DNA from: Arthrobacter sp. DWC3
GTDB lineage: Bacteria; Actinomycetota; Actinomycetes; Actinomycetales; Micrococcaceae
DNA: 64,000 bases
Direction of reading: 5' to 3'
Assembly: GCF_002929375.1 (NCBI RefSeq)
Contig: NZ_PJIP01000014.1
Coordinates: forward strand, 1-64,000
Shown here: positions 1-8,333 of the stretch, piece after piece
How the letters are laid out: every line of letters begins with the position of its first letter
Position numbering within the stretch: the stretch's first letter is position 1
Translations under genes and position numbers: made by a program
The notes under the pieces: model-generated
Databases searched by the model: none
Told to the model about the DNA's origin: nothing
What the model saw: only the letters and a program-made list of their open reading frames with translations

Positions 1-314
1 AGGTCGTCGAGCTCCAGCCCGTAGCCGGACAGGAAGAGCTGGATGTAGAGGGTCAGCGAGGTGTGCCCGGGGGAGAGCACGAAGCGGTCACGCCCCGTCC
101 ACTCGGGGTCCGACGGATCGTGCCGCATGAGCTTGTGGAACAGGAGGTAGGCGGCGGGGGCGAGACTCATCGCCGTACCGGGGTGCCCGTTACCCACCTT
201 CTCCACGGCGTCGGCCGCGAGGATGCGGACGGTGTCCACGGCCCTCTGGTCGAGCTCGGTCCAGGTCAATTCTGAGGGGTGTGCCTGCTGAGTTTCTACC
301 CTGATAGTTGTCAT
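1..314 (-). CDS. tkt: Transketolase, N-terminal part (runs off left edge)
   Basis: The first 104 codons of a full-length-type transketolase read leftward and leave the window. Visible family features are the helix AVDTVRILAADAVEKVGNGH, then HPGTAMSLAPAAYLLF and RDRFVLSPGH, which belong to the thiamine-diphosphate-binding N-terminal domain. The ATG is at 314, with an AGGAAG ribosome site just upstream. Transketolase moves two-carbon ketol units in the pentose phosphate pathway and uses D-erythrose 4-phosphate, the predicted end product of the apionate operon at 40-46 kb. Being last in the glycosidase/ABC operon, it may be a dedicated catabolic copy. It is distinct from the split transketolase at 19.3-21.1 kb. 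The family is clear; only the 3' part is unseen. Confidence 0.93.
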   Translation of the reverse strand, partial: MTTIRVETQQAHPSELTWTELDQRAVDTVRILAADAVEKVGNGHPGTAMSLAPAAYLLFHKLMRHDPSDPEWTGRDRFVLSPGHTSLTLYIQLFLSGYGLELDD

Positions 315-494
315 GCCTTGCTTCCTGTGGTTCATAGAAGATGGTGCGGGCGGCAGCGCTCGCTCCGCGGGCGCAACCGTGAGCGAGCACTGCTGGCTCG
401 TGTGTCGCGTTTTGACCGAAATCCAGCATCGCTCTTGGCTGTAGCAGCAATCTCGATGGTCGTGCTCCTGCGCCCACTCTGCGGTCGCGCGCGA

Positions 495-1250
495 TTACAG
501 TGCGGTGAGGCCGCCGTCCACGGTGAACAGGCCGCCTGTTGCGTACGACGATTCGTCGCTGGCGAGGTAGATCATGATGCCCTCGACGTCCGCCGCCGTG
601 CCGGCTCGGCCCAGCATGGTGGAATCCACTAGCCCGGCACGGCTGATTGGGTCCTCTGCAATGGTTTGCACGAGTGGGGTCTCGGTGTATCCGGGTATGA
701 CCGTATTCACACGGATGTTTTCCCTGGCATAGTCGGCTGCGACGACGCGTGCCAGTCCGTGAACGCCAGCCTTGGAGCTGGAGTAAGCGGTAAACGTCTG
801 CCCGCAGCCGACCACGGCGGTGGGACTTCCAGTGCAGATGATTGATCCGCCCCGGCCCTGCAGGGCTCGCACCGCGTACTTAAGTGTCAGGAATGCTCCG
901 CGCTGGTTGACGGCAACTGTTTTCTCCCAGGTCTCAAGGGACAGCTCTCCCACACGGGCGTCTTGCCCGAACAGCTGGATCCCAGCATTGGCCACGACTA
1001 TGTCCAACTGATGGTGGTTGGCAACGGTCTCGTACGCTGCCATGACGCTGGCTTCATCGGAGATATCCATGGGCAAAGCTGCGGCACGATCGCTGCCGGT
1101 GGCAGCGGCTGCCTTCTCGGCGGCGTCGGCGTCGATGTCGGCGAAGTAGACTCGGGCACCTTCGGCTATGAAGCGTTGCGCGACGGCCAGTCCGATCCCG
1201 GACCCTGCGCCAGTGACGAGAGCGGTTTTTCCTCTAAGCCTGTGAGACAT
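495..1250 (-). CDS. SDR-family NAD(P)-dependent sugar dehydrogenase
   Basis: A 251-residue classical short-chain dehydrogenase. Visible are the cofactor motif TGAGSGIG near residue 13, the NAG structural motif (VANAGIQLF), a serine in ICTGSPT, the catalytic YSSSK pair and the C-terminal DGG. The ATG at 1250 follows GAGGAAC and overlaps the end of the upstream gene by about 16 bases, so the two are translationally coupled. Next to a lactonase-like protein and an apiosidase-like hydrolase it could oxidise D-apiose to apionolactone. As I recall, the described apiose dehydrogenase is of the Gfo/Idh family, so this would be a non-orthologous replacement. Another aldose or polyol is possible. A broken relative (SDR remnant with the same AQLFG stretch) lies at 38.5 kb. 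Confidence 0.85.
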   Translation of the reverse strand: MSHRLRGKTALVTGAGSGIGLAVAQRFIAEGARVYFADIDADAAEKAAAATGSDRAAALPMDISDEASVMAAYETVANHHQLDIVVANAGIQLFGQDARVGELSLETWEKTVAVNQRGAFLTLKYAVRALQGRGGSIICTGSPTAVVGCGQTFTAYSSSKAGVHGLARVVAADYARENIRVNTVIPGYTETPLVQTIAEDPISRAGLVDSTMLGRAGTAADVEGIMIYLASDESSYATGGLFTVDGGLTAL

Positions 1251-3006
1251 CTTGTTCCTCATTTTCTATCAGTCGACCGAGCCGCCGGGTTGTCGTGGAC
1301 CAAGCGGGAATGTCGAGGGTGTGTGCGTTGCCGTTCTCAAGTTGGACCGTGACGTGTCGCGGTTCCGCTGTGAGATTCGCGGCGAAAAGCAATACGCCGG
1401 CGTCTGTGGTGACCGGGTAGAGGACCAGCCTAGGAATGGCGTGCTGTATATCCAGAATTTCGGCGCCCCGTAGTGCGGCCAGGTCTCTGAAGATCTTGAA
1501 GGCCGGTGTAGGAGTGCCGTCGTCGGCGAGGAAGCCTCTGGGCCCGCTGGCTTCGAAGTAGCTCACCGATTCGACGCCCGGCAGGGTCAGTGCGGCGATG
1601 CTTCCCAGGAGCCATGCCGCGGTGAAATTTTCTGTCTGCAGCGGGTCGGTAGTCATCTGCTCGGAGGTCTTGTGGTTTTCGCCCCGGTCAGTGGAGACTG
1701 CGTTGAAGCGCGCCTTGAGGGTCACGGGCCCGATATGCAGTGGCCTGCCGGATCCGATTCGGAGTGCGTTTAACGCCGTTTGTCTTTGGATTGGAAGGCT
1801 CTCTACGATGTGAGCGACTTCTGTGGCGTGCATCTGGGGCGTGATGCTGTAAGTGATGGCGTCAGCACCGCCCGGAAGGACATGTTGGCGTCGATTGAGC
1901 TCGGTGAAGTGGGCGCGGGTGCCAGCGATCAACAGGCCAGTAAAGCCGCGCCGGTCCGCTTCAAAGCAAAGTCTTTCCCACAGGCCTGGCTCGGTCACGT
2001 GTCCATTTGAGCTGAACACCCCAATTCTGGTCACGCTTTCGAGGGGCAGCAAATCCAAGATGGGGTTTAGATCGTCCGCCTGGGTAGCTGTAACTCTTAC
2101 ATCCAGCGTAGTGCCTAGTTCCGCTGCCTGCTGAAGTGCCGTTTTGAGAATTTCGTGGGCTTCGGTCGTGTCATCCGCTGGAAGTTCTACAATCAGGGCC
2201 TCTAAGCCGGGCACTACGCTCAGTTTGACCGCTGTGCGAGACGATGACGTTCCCAGTCCGGGGACGCGGCCACGAACGTGGCTGCGTAGTGTCAGCACAT
2301 TCTGTTCCTCTTTTCGTGGGAGGACTTCAGTCATCGGGTTTCCGGAGGCAGCGGTGAGTCGGAGGCTCTGGTGCACTCGGTCGCCGGCCAGCACTGACAC
2401 AGGGAAAGGACGGGACAGAGGTGTGCTGTAGGTCTTGAAAGAGGCATCAGTCCAGTTCCGCTGATCTTCAGTTTCAAAGATATCGCCGGTGAACTCGAGG
2501 TGGAATGCGCTTCCGGCCCGTTCCCAAGTCATCGCTGCAACGTCCACGAAGGGCTGGTGTGGGCTGATATCTCGGGGGAACGTCTTCTTGGCCCTGGACC
2601 CGTCGGAGGATGTGATCAAAATGTCGCGGCCAGCCTCATCCGGCCAGTGCAGGGCCACGAGGCCAATGCGATTGCTTGAGAAGTTTTTTGATGCCAGACC
2701 GTCGAAGGTGACGGTCAATGCGTGGCCGGAAACTTGAAGTGTCAGGTCAGCCTGATATTCGGCACCGTAGCCAGCGAATCGCAGTGTGAGGCCGAGCGTC
2801 ACACCACCCTCGTGGTCGCTGGTGGACACGGACTCGATTGTCGGCGACAGTGTCCTCCAGTCATGATCTCGTACCACCGCGCGGACGGCCCGAAGTACAG
2901 GATGCCCGCAGTACTGGATGTCAGCCAATTCGTCACCGCGCAGTTCCATGCGCCATGGTCCTACTTCTATTTGCTGGACGGCCGCGAGAAGCCGGTCGAT
3001 GCTCAC
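1234..3006 (-). CDS. D-apionate lactonase-like protein (ApnL family, probable)
   Basis: A protein of about 590 residues with a beta-rich N-terminal region, a central TIM-barrel-like region (residues about 280-490, containing TPQMHATEVAHIVESL and the GPVTLKARFN stretch) and a C-terminal beta-sandwich. This three-part layout and size match my memory of D-apionate lactonase, which opens D-apionolactone to D-apionate; I could not run a profile search. No signal peptide is seen, so it should be cytosolic. GTG at 3006 was chosen because family members start just before the conserved WRMELRGDELADI-like strand; there is no good ribosome site, and an ATG at 3084 is the alternative. It sits between the glycosidase and an SDR that it overlaps, as expected for an oxidative apiose route. 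Family call moderate. Confidence 0.6.
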   Translation of the reverse strand: MSIDRLLAAVQQIEVGPWRMELRGDELADIQYCGHPVLRAVRAVVRDHDWRTLSPTIESVSTSDHEGGVTLGLTLRFAGYGAEYQADLTLQVSGHALTVTFDGLASKNFSSNRIGLVALHWPDEAGRDILITSSDGSRAKKTFPRDISPHQPFVDVAAMTWERAGSAFHLEFTGDIFETEDQRNWTDASFKTYSTPLSRPFPVSVLAGDRVHQSLRLTAASGNPMTEVLPRKEEQNVLTLRSHVRGRVPGLGTSSSRTAVKLSVVPGLEALIVELPADDTTEAHEILKTALQQAAELGTTLDVRVTATQADDLNPILDLLPLESVTRIGVFSSNGHVTEPGLWERLCFEADRRGFTGLLIAGTRAHFTELNRRQHVLPGGADAITYSITPQMHATEVAHIVESLPIQRQTALNALRIGSGRPLHIGPVTLKARFNAVSTDRGENHKTSEQMTTDPLQTENFTAAWLLGSIAALTLPGVESVSYFEASGPRGFLADDGTPTPAFKIFRDLAALRGAEILDIQHAIPRLVLYPVTTDAGVLLFAANLTAEPRHVTVQLENGNAHTLDIPAWSTTTRRLGRLIENEEQDVSQA

Positions 3007-3103
3007 ACTGGTGCTTTCGGGTCGGGGACAGGATCGGCGCGCAATGGCCGCTTTAGGGATTTGTTGCCGGCTCGGCCAGTACATATCCGAGCCGGACGCT
3101 GAA

Positions 3104-3136
3104 CTGCCGGGAACGGAAGGGTCCCGTCCCCGGCAG
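3104..3136. terminator. Hairpin between glycosidase and lactonase genes
   Basis: CTGCCGGG is complementary to CCCGGCAG, with a second inner GC-rich arm, in the 140-base gap between two genes of the minus-strand operon. There is no T-run, so it may attenuate or stabilise rather than fully terminate transcription. Confidence 0.4.
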
Positions 3137-3148
3137 TCCAGCGGTCGT

Positions 3149-4906
3149 TTAGGCTACGGCACGAAGACGGACAGCGATGTACTGCTGACCGGGCAAGTCG
3201 ATCTTGAACCTGCCCTCGTAGGTGTCAGGCAGCGTCTTGACGGTCATGTTCCAGGTGTCGATGACGTCGATCTCGAACTGGATGCCGGGCGGCAGGACGA
3301 AGCGCCTGTAGGTCGGCTGGCTGAATCCGAAATAGATCAGTTCGTACTGGTCTTGGATTCCGGCGCTCGAAGCGTCCCAATATCCCGTGAGCGGTTCAAG
3401 ATGCCCCCCCGGGGCTTCTTCCATGATGCGACGCAGGAATCCGATCCTGTCCGGGCTGGTCCCGTGGAGCTTTCCACCTTTCGCCCACCAGAGGACATCG
3501 TCGGGATGGACATAGGTTTCACCGTGTCCGACGTATCCACCGCGGACCGCACCTTCCCAGAAGCGCCGGGTCATCTCCTCGCCGGTGATGTTGCCCCACC
3601 CCTGATCGATGTCGCCTTCATAGGCACACTCGTCGATGACGACCGGCTTCTGCCACTGCTGCCGCCACTCAGTTGTCATTTCAGCCGTCTTATAGGCGTC
3701 CAGACGCTGGATGCTGCAATGCGTGACCCAGGGCCGGGAGTGGTCATACATCTCGCGGCAGTTGTGAATGGAGATCAGGTGATCGGTCGGGTCGTTTTCC
3801 TGCACGATGGCGGCGAAGCGTTCCCAGTCTTCGATCGTCTTCTCGAACATGAGGTCGAACTCGTTGGCCAGGGACCACCAGATGTTGCGATGCGAAGCCA
3901 GCCTGGCAGTGACGTACTTGACGTACAAGTCATCAGCCGCGGGGGACATGCGCGAGAATCCCCACCTGTCGTAGGCGTGAAAGAGGATCAGATCGGCCTC
4001 GATCCCCAGCTCTTCCAGCTGCGTGATCCGTTTTTCCAGGTGCCGATAGTAGACCGGATTGGGCCTGGTGTAGTCGAAGCCCGCCTCGAGAGACCCCTCG
4101 TAGGGGTAGAGCTCGGGTTCGTTCTCGTTGAACAGGTAGGACTTAGGGAACACGCACATGCGCATTTTGTTGAAGGGGCCGAACTCCAAGGACCGGAGGG
4201 TCTCTTCCTCCAAAGCATCGCCCTGATGGGTCCAGACGTAGGACGTCGTGCCGATCGGCAGGTACGGCGTGCCGTCCTCGTAGGCGAAATGGAAGGTATC
4301 GGCCACCCGAACTACTCCGCGGGACTCCCTCGGGGCGGCCGCTGCCGTAAAGTTCCCGGTGATCGCGTGAAGGGATGCGGCGTTGCTGCGAGTGGTGAAC
4401 GACCATTCACCCTCGAACGGCAGAAACAAACGAATCCGGTACGTTCCGTCACCGTCATAAAAGCCGGGGACGGAGAGCGTCTGGCCGTTGGCCGTGAAGT
4501 TAGCCGCCAGGTCTACATCCGTGAAGGGATTGCCGTGAGAGGGGCCCTCCAGTGTGATCTCGTACCTCTCCCAGGCCCTCCCCTCGGCCGCGTACTCGGC
4601 ATTCGCGCTTCCGGTTGCGACCGATTCAGGCTCAAAGGCAACGAGATGAGCTTCATTCGGCCGTGCGGTGCGATCCACCGGTGGCGAGGGCTCCAGGGCT
4701 TCGATCTGAGCGAGGATTTCGTCCTTCTTCGCCGGGTCGTTGCGCAACGACTCTTCAGTCCCCAGGATCAGCCCCAGTTGGTAGTGGTACAGGGTATGCA
4801 GGAGCGGGTTGGCCGCGAGTTCGGGCACGTGGTGAGCAATGATTTCGTACCCTGCGGGATCACGCATGACTTCGACGAGCGGGGTTGTTGCGGTGTAGGT
4901 CGCCAT
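3149..4906 (-). CDS. DUF5060-type (beta/alpha)8 glycoside hydrolase, apiosidase-like
   Basis: A 585-residue protein without a signal peptide. Residues about 1-75 form a helical extension; about 105-195 look like the DUF5060 beta-sandwich; about 205-510 form a (beta/alpha)8 catalytic domain; a C-terminal beta domain follows. ANEFD at 347-351 (Glu349) and the DECAYEGD stretch (Glu426) fit the acid/base and nucleophile of clan GH-A enzymes. The fold resembles the DUF4038/apiosidase-like group, so removal of a terminal apiose or similar pentose from an oligosaccharide is a reasonable role. ATG at 4906 follows AAAGG; the open frame extends to 5017 without support. It sits directly after the permease genes, so oligosaccharides are probably hydrolysed in the cytosol after import. 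Exact substrate unknown. Confidence 0.75.
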   Translation of the reverse strand: MATYTATTPLVEVMRDPAGYEIIAHHVPELAANPLLHTLYHYQLGLILGTEESLRNDPAKKDEILAQIEALEPSPPVDRTARPNEAHLVAFEPESVATGSANAEYAAEGRAWERYEITLEGPSHGNPFTDVDLAANFTANGQTLSVPGFYDGDGTYRIRLFLPFEGEWSFTTRSNAASLHAITGNFTAAAAPRESRGVVRVADTFHFAYEDGTPYLPIGTTSYVWTHQGDALEEETLRSLEFGPFNKMRMCVFPKSYLFNENEPELYPYEGSLEAGFDYTRPNPVYYRHLEKRITQLEELGIEADLILFHAYDRWGFSRMSPAADDLYVKYVTARLASHRNIWWSLANEFDLMFEKTIEDWERFAAIVQENDPTDHLISIHNCREMYDHSRPWVTHCSIQRLDAYKTAEMTTEWRQQWQKPVVIDECAYEGDIDQGWGNITGEEMTRRFWEGAVRGGYVGHGETYVHPDDVLWWAKGGKLHGTSPDRIGFLRRIMEEAPGGHLEPLTGYWDASSAGIQDQYELIYFGFSQPTYRRFVLPPGIQFEIDVIDTWNMTVKTLPDTYEGRFKIDLPGQQYIAVRLRAVA

Positions 4907-4952
4907 GATGGCCTTTCTGAGGCGTGTCAGTGGAAGTGGTAGGGGGGACTGG

Positions 4953-5840
4953 TCAGCCTTTGACGGCGCCGGTGAACATTCCTTGGACGAAGTAGCGCTG
5001 GAACAGCAGGTAGACAATCAGCACCGGCAGGATCGACATGATCGTGAAGGCGTTCAGTGGGCCGTAGGAGCTGGTGAACTGGGACTGAAAGCCCTGAATG
5101 GCCAGCGGGATGGTCTGGGCTGCCTGGTCCTGCAGGATGACCAGCGCGATGGCGTATTCATTCCAAGTTGCCACGAAGTCCAGGATGAAGAGGGCCGCTA
5201 AAGCGGGCTTGGACAGGGGAAGGATGATCTGCCAGAAGAGGCGCCAGTTTCCGCCGCCGTCAACCCGGACGCTCTCGTCGATTTCCCTGGGTATTGCACT
5301 GAAGAAGCCGTGCAGGATGAAGATTTGGATGGGCAGGCCGAAGCCTATGTAGGGAAGAATCACCCCCGCTGGGTGGTTCAGCAAGCCGAGGTCCAGGATG
5401 GTCTTGAACAGCGGGCCGAGGGCGACCTGGATGGGAACCATGGAACCGAGGGCGAAGGCGCCTAAAAGGAGCCTGCTGTGCTTGAACCGGATGCGGGAGA
5501 GGCCGAACGCGGCGGCGGCCGCGAACAGCAGGCCCAAAGGAACCTTGATGGCAGCGATAAGCAGGCTGTTGCCGCCGGCGGTGAGGAGGTTCCCTGTCTC
5601 TATCGCCTCGGTGTAGTTCGACCATTCTGCGCTGCCGGGCAAGGCAAAAGATGAGGTGGAAAAGATCGCTGACTCGGATTTAAGGGACGTGAATATCACA
5701 AAGATCAGGGGCATGGCCCAGATGAGCATGGTCATAGCCAGTGCGATCCACAAACCGACCCTGACGTAATCGGTATTACGTTCTGGGCGAGAAGAGGTCC
5801 CATTGGCGCGCTTCGTGCGCTGGACAGTATGGGTGCTCAT
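4953..5840 (-). CDS. Carbohydrate ABC transporter permease (MalG type)
   Basis: A 295-residue inner-membrane protein with six predicted membrane spans and the MalG-family EAA loop (DESVRVDGGGNWRLFWQIILP). It pairs with the permease encoded immediately upstream, whose stop codon overlaps this ATG (TGATG at 5838-5842), so they are translated together. It forms the channel for a sugar or oligosaccharide delivered by the binding lipoprotein at 6895-8154. No ATPase gene lies nearby, so the importer probably borrows a shared MsmK-type ATPase, as many actinobacterial CUT1 systems do. Confidence 0.92.
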   Translation of the reverse strand: MSTHTVQRTKRANGTSSRPERNTDYVRVGLWIALAMTMLIWAMPLIFVIFTSLKSESAIFSTSSFALPGSAEWSNYTEAIETGNLLTAGGNSLLIAAIKVPLGLLFAAAAAFGLSRIRFKHSRLLLGAFALGSMVPIQVALGPLFKTILDLGLLNHPAGVILPYIGFGLPIQIFILHGFFSAIPREIDESVRVDGGGNWRLFWQIILPLSKPALAALFILDFVATWNEYAIALVILQDQAAQTIPLAIQGFQSQFTSSYGPLNAFTIMSILPVLIVYLLFQRYFVQGMFTGAVKG

Positions 5841-6808
5841 CAGTCTTCATTTCCTTTGGAGGACCAAATCAGGTACGGGATGACCAGGACAAGGGTGATA
5901 CCAAGCAGAACTGCGGCGATCGCATTGCCCATGCCGAAGTCATGTTGCAGGAATGATTGGGAGTATGACCAGAGGGCGAGCACCTGGGAGGATTGCGCCG
6001 GACCGCCGCCGGTCATACCGACAACGAGGTCGAACACTTTGATGGAGTGCACGATGGTCAGGACGAGGACGACGATGATCGTCGGTCGGAGCGCCGGTAA
6101 CGTGATGTGACGGAAAACATTCCAGTTGTTGGCGCCGTCCAGGCGGGCGGATTCGACGAGCTCCTTCGAGACGCTTTGCAGGCCGGCGAGGAACAGGACC
6201 ATGTTCAGTCCGGCAATTTGCCAGACGAAGGCCGCGAAAATGGCATAGATGGCGAGTTTTGGGTCGCTCAGAAAAGTCGCGCCAGATCCATCGCCAATTC
6301 CAAGGAATTCGGAGATTTCGGAGAAAACGCCGTAGTTCGGGTTGTACATCCAGCGCCACATGTTCGCGATGGCGATCGGAGCGAGGACGCCCGGGATGTA
6401 GAAGACAGACCGGAAAAGGTTCCGGCCGAAGATTGGGCGGTTCAGGGCCAGCGCCATGACCAGGCCGAGGGTGGTCGGAATCACCAAGGAAAGGAGTACC
6501 CACACGATGGTGTTCTGCATGGCGGTCCAAAAGACCGGATCCTGGGTGAACAGGCGTACGTAGTTATCGAAGCCGACGAATACCTGGGGGTCCGAGTTGA
6601 ACCCGGACCACTCGTAGAGGCTCAGACGGACCGCGCTGACCATTGGCCCGATCACGAAGACGACATAAGCGGCCAGGGCGGGAGCAAGGAAAGGAAGGGC
6701 CGCGATAAAACCCCCCTTGGCGATGCGCCGGGCAAACGGCTTCTTCGAAGTCCGCTGCGCGTCAAGCACCGGCGGGGGCGGGAGACGCGTGGCTGTGATT
6801 TTAGACAA
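5840..6808 (-). CDS. Carbohydrate ABC transporter permease (MalF type)
   Basis: A protein of about 322 residues with six predicted spans and an EAA loop (VESARLDGANNWNVFRHITLP), typical of CUT1 MalF-type subunits. I favour a TTG start at 6808 because AAAGGCGG lies six bases before it. The frame is open to a GTG at 6880, but that codon has poor ribosome-site spacing. It lies between the binding-protein gene (87 bases away with the TTG start) and the second permease, which it overlaps. The N-terminus carries a short proline- and basic-rich cytosolic stretch before the first span. Confidence 0.9.
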   Translation of the reverse strand: MSKITATRLPPPPVLDAQRTSKKPFARRIAKGGFIAALPFLAPALAAYVVFVIGPMVSAVRLSLYEWSGFNSDPQVFVGFDNYVRLFTQDPVFWTAMQNTIVWVLLSLVIPTTLGLVMALALNRPIFGRNLFRSVFYIPGVLAPIAIANMWRWMYNPNYGVFSEISEFLGIGDGSGATFLSDPKLAIYAIFAAFVWQIAGLNMVLFLAGLQSVSKELVESARLDGANNWNVFRHITLPALRPTIIVVLVLTIVHSIKVFDLVVGMTGGGPAQSSQVLALWSYSQSFLQHDFGMGNAIAAVLLGITLVLVIPYLIWSSKGNED

Positions 6809-6894
6809 GAGAGGCCGCCTTTGATCTACGGATCGGTCAGGGGGCTGAGGTGTGGAGCCACGGAGAGCCCGCGACTCCACCCCTCAACGAACGG

Positions 6895-8154
6895 TTAGTT
6901 GCTCGAATCCAGGAACTTCTGGAACTCGGAGCCGGCTTCTTCCGGGTCCAATGCTCCAGTGACAACGAGGTTCTGGATCCGCCAATACTCTGTTGTCTGG
7001 GCCTGCGTCAGGTTCTGGTCATTGTTCATGTACAAGCCTTCGGCATTTTCGAAGATCTCGTTCCAGGACGCACTCAGCTCATCATCGGCGGTGGGCGTCA
7101 CGTTCTTGTTTACTGACTGGCTGGCGAACAGTCCGAGGGTTTCCTCTTGAACCGGCTCAGACATCATGAAGTCAAGGAACTTCGCCGCAGCATCCTTGCT
7201 GTCGCTGTCTTTGGTGATGTACATGGCCTGCTCGAAGCCGTACATCCGGCCCGTGCCGGTAGGCAGAGCGAACACACCGAAATTGTCGACCTCGGCATTG
7301 TCCGCGAGTTGAGCGTTGAACCAGTCGCCCTCGAGGGCCATGGCGGCTTCTCCGGTGAAGAACAGGGACGATGCTTCATCGTTGTTGATCCCGATGAAGC
7401 CGGGGTTGAAGTAATCCGAGGCCCATTTTTCCAGGTTCACGAAGGACTCAGTGACACACTCCTCCTCGCCCCAATTCGCCTGATTGGTCACGAGCTTGTC
7501 GAACGTCTCGGAACCGCAATATCCTTCCAAGAAGGTGTCCAGCAGGCGCATGACATGCCAGTTGACGGTGCCGCCGAACTCGATGGGGGTAATTCCGGCG
7601 TCCTTGAGCTTGGCCGCGGCGTCATTCAACTCATCAAGGGTGGTCGGCAATTCCGTGATTCCTGCTTTTTCAAACAGAGCCTTGTTGTAGAACATCGCTT
7701 CGCCATTGAGCTTCCAAGGAACTCCGTGGTGACCGCCGTACTGGGTAACCGGTCCCATTGCAGCCTCGGTGAAACGCTCCGGCCACTTGTACTCGGTGTA
7801 GTAGCTGCTGATATCTTCGCTGGCACCTCTTTCTACCAGTTCCCCTCCGAGTCCCGGGCCCGCCCAGTAATCGTAGATGTCCGGTGCCGCAGAAGTGCCA
7901 ATCGAAGTGCGCAGTGAATCTTTATGGGCATCGATTGCACGGTTCGTTTTCGTGATCTTGATGTCGGGGTTCTCGGCTTCAAAATCCGCAATCATCTTTT
8001 CCTGTGCCTCCGCCGCGGTCGGGGAGGGCGGGTTGATGACCCACCAGCTCAACTCGGTTTTGTCGGAGGAAGCGACGTCGGAACCGCCTGAACAACCGGC
8101 GACCATTGACATAGCGACAAGAGCAACGACGCTCTTCTTAAGCAAACGCATCAT
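6895..8154 (-). CDS. Extracellular sugar-binding lipoprotein (CUT1 family)
   Basis: A 419-residue solute-binding protein. It begins with a lysine-containing signal peptide ending in the lipobox VAGC (Cys about residue 20), followed by a Gly/Ser linker, so it should be lipid-anchored outside the membrane. The body is of the MalE/family-1 type, with conserved stretches such as TELSWWVINPPSP and ALEGDWFNAQL. ATG at 8154 follows AAAGGAC; the frame extends to 8262 but passes through the promoter and so is not coding there. It is the first gene of the minus-strand operon that ends with transketolase. Its promoter has the TTGACG -35 box inside the FadR-type operator at 8275-8288, implying repression released by a pathway intermediate. 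Confidence 0.92.
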   Translation of the reverse strand: MMRLLKKSVVALVAMSMVAGCSGGSDVASSDKTELSWWVINPPSPTAAEAQEKMIADFEAENPDIKITKTNRAIDAHKDSLRTSIGTSAAPDIYDYWAGPGLGGELVERGASEDISSYYTEYKWPERFTEAAMGPVTQYGGHHGVPWKLNGEAMFYNKALFEKAGITELPTTLDELNDAAAKLKDAGITPIEFGGTVNWHVMRLLDTFLEGYCGSETFDKLVTNQANWGEEECVTESFVNLEKWASDYFNPGFIGINNDEASSLFFTGEAAMALEGDWFNAQLADNAEVDNFGVFALPTGTGRMYGFEQAMYITKDSDSKDAAAKFLDFMMSEPVQEETLGLFASQSVNKNVTPTADDELSASWNEIFENAEGLYMNNDQNLTQAQTTEYWRIQNLVVTGALDPEEAGSEFQKFLDSSN

Positions 8155-8250
8155 CGCGTCCTTTCGTGGAGATATGAGGTGGGCGCACGGGCACCAAGTC
8201 GTCGCCAGGGGAACGGTTAGCAGTCCGAAAGTGTGATCCAGCCCATAACT

Positions 8251-8289
8251 AGTATGTGACAAGACGCCACATACGTCAACCGGTTGACC
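8251..8289 (-). promoter_or_regulatory. Promoter and operator O1 of the ABC/glycosidase operon
   Basis: On the minus strand TTGACG (8274-8279), a 17-base spacer and CATACT (8251-8256) form a good sigma-70-type promoter about 95 bases before the binding-protein ATG. The perfect palindrome GTCAACCGGTTGAC (8275-8288) covers the -35 box. The same palindrome recurs at 9.13, 38.2, 40.4 and 49.3 kb. Confidence 0.75.
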
Positions 8290-8333
8290 AATCCGAGGGG
8301 CGAGGCTGTCCCTGCGAACCTGGACAAGCAGGC

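Noticed and set aside
354-392. Hairpin upstream of the transketolase start
   Set aside because: 11-bp stem with one mismatch and a 17-base loop, no T-run, in the short gap between two genes of one operon; too weak to call a terminator.
2918-4942. Long plus-strand open frame of 674 codons opposite the glycosidase gene
   Set aside because: It is the antisense shadow of the glycosidase and lactonase genes. The minus-strand frame has recognisable domains and a ribosome site; this one has neither.
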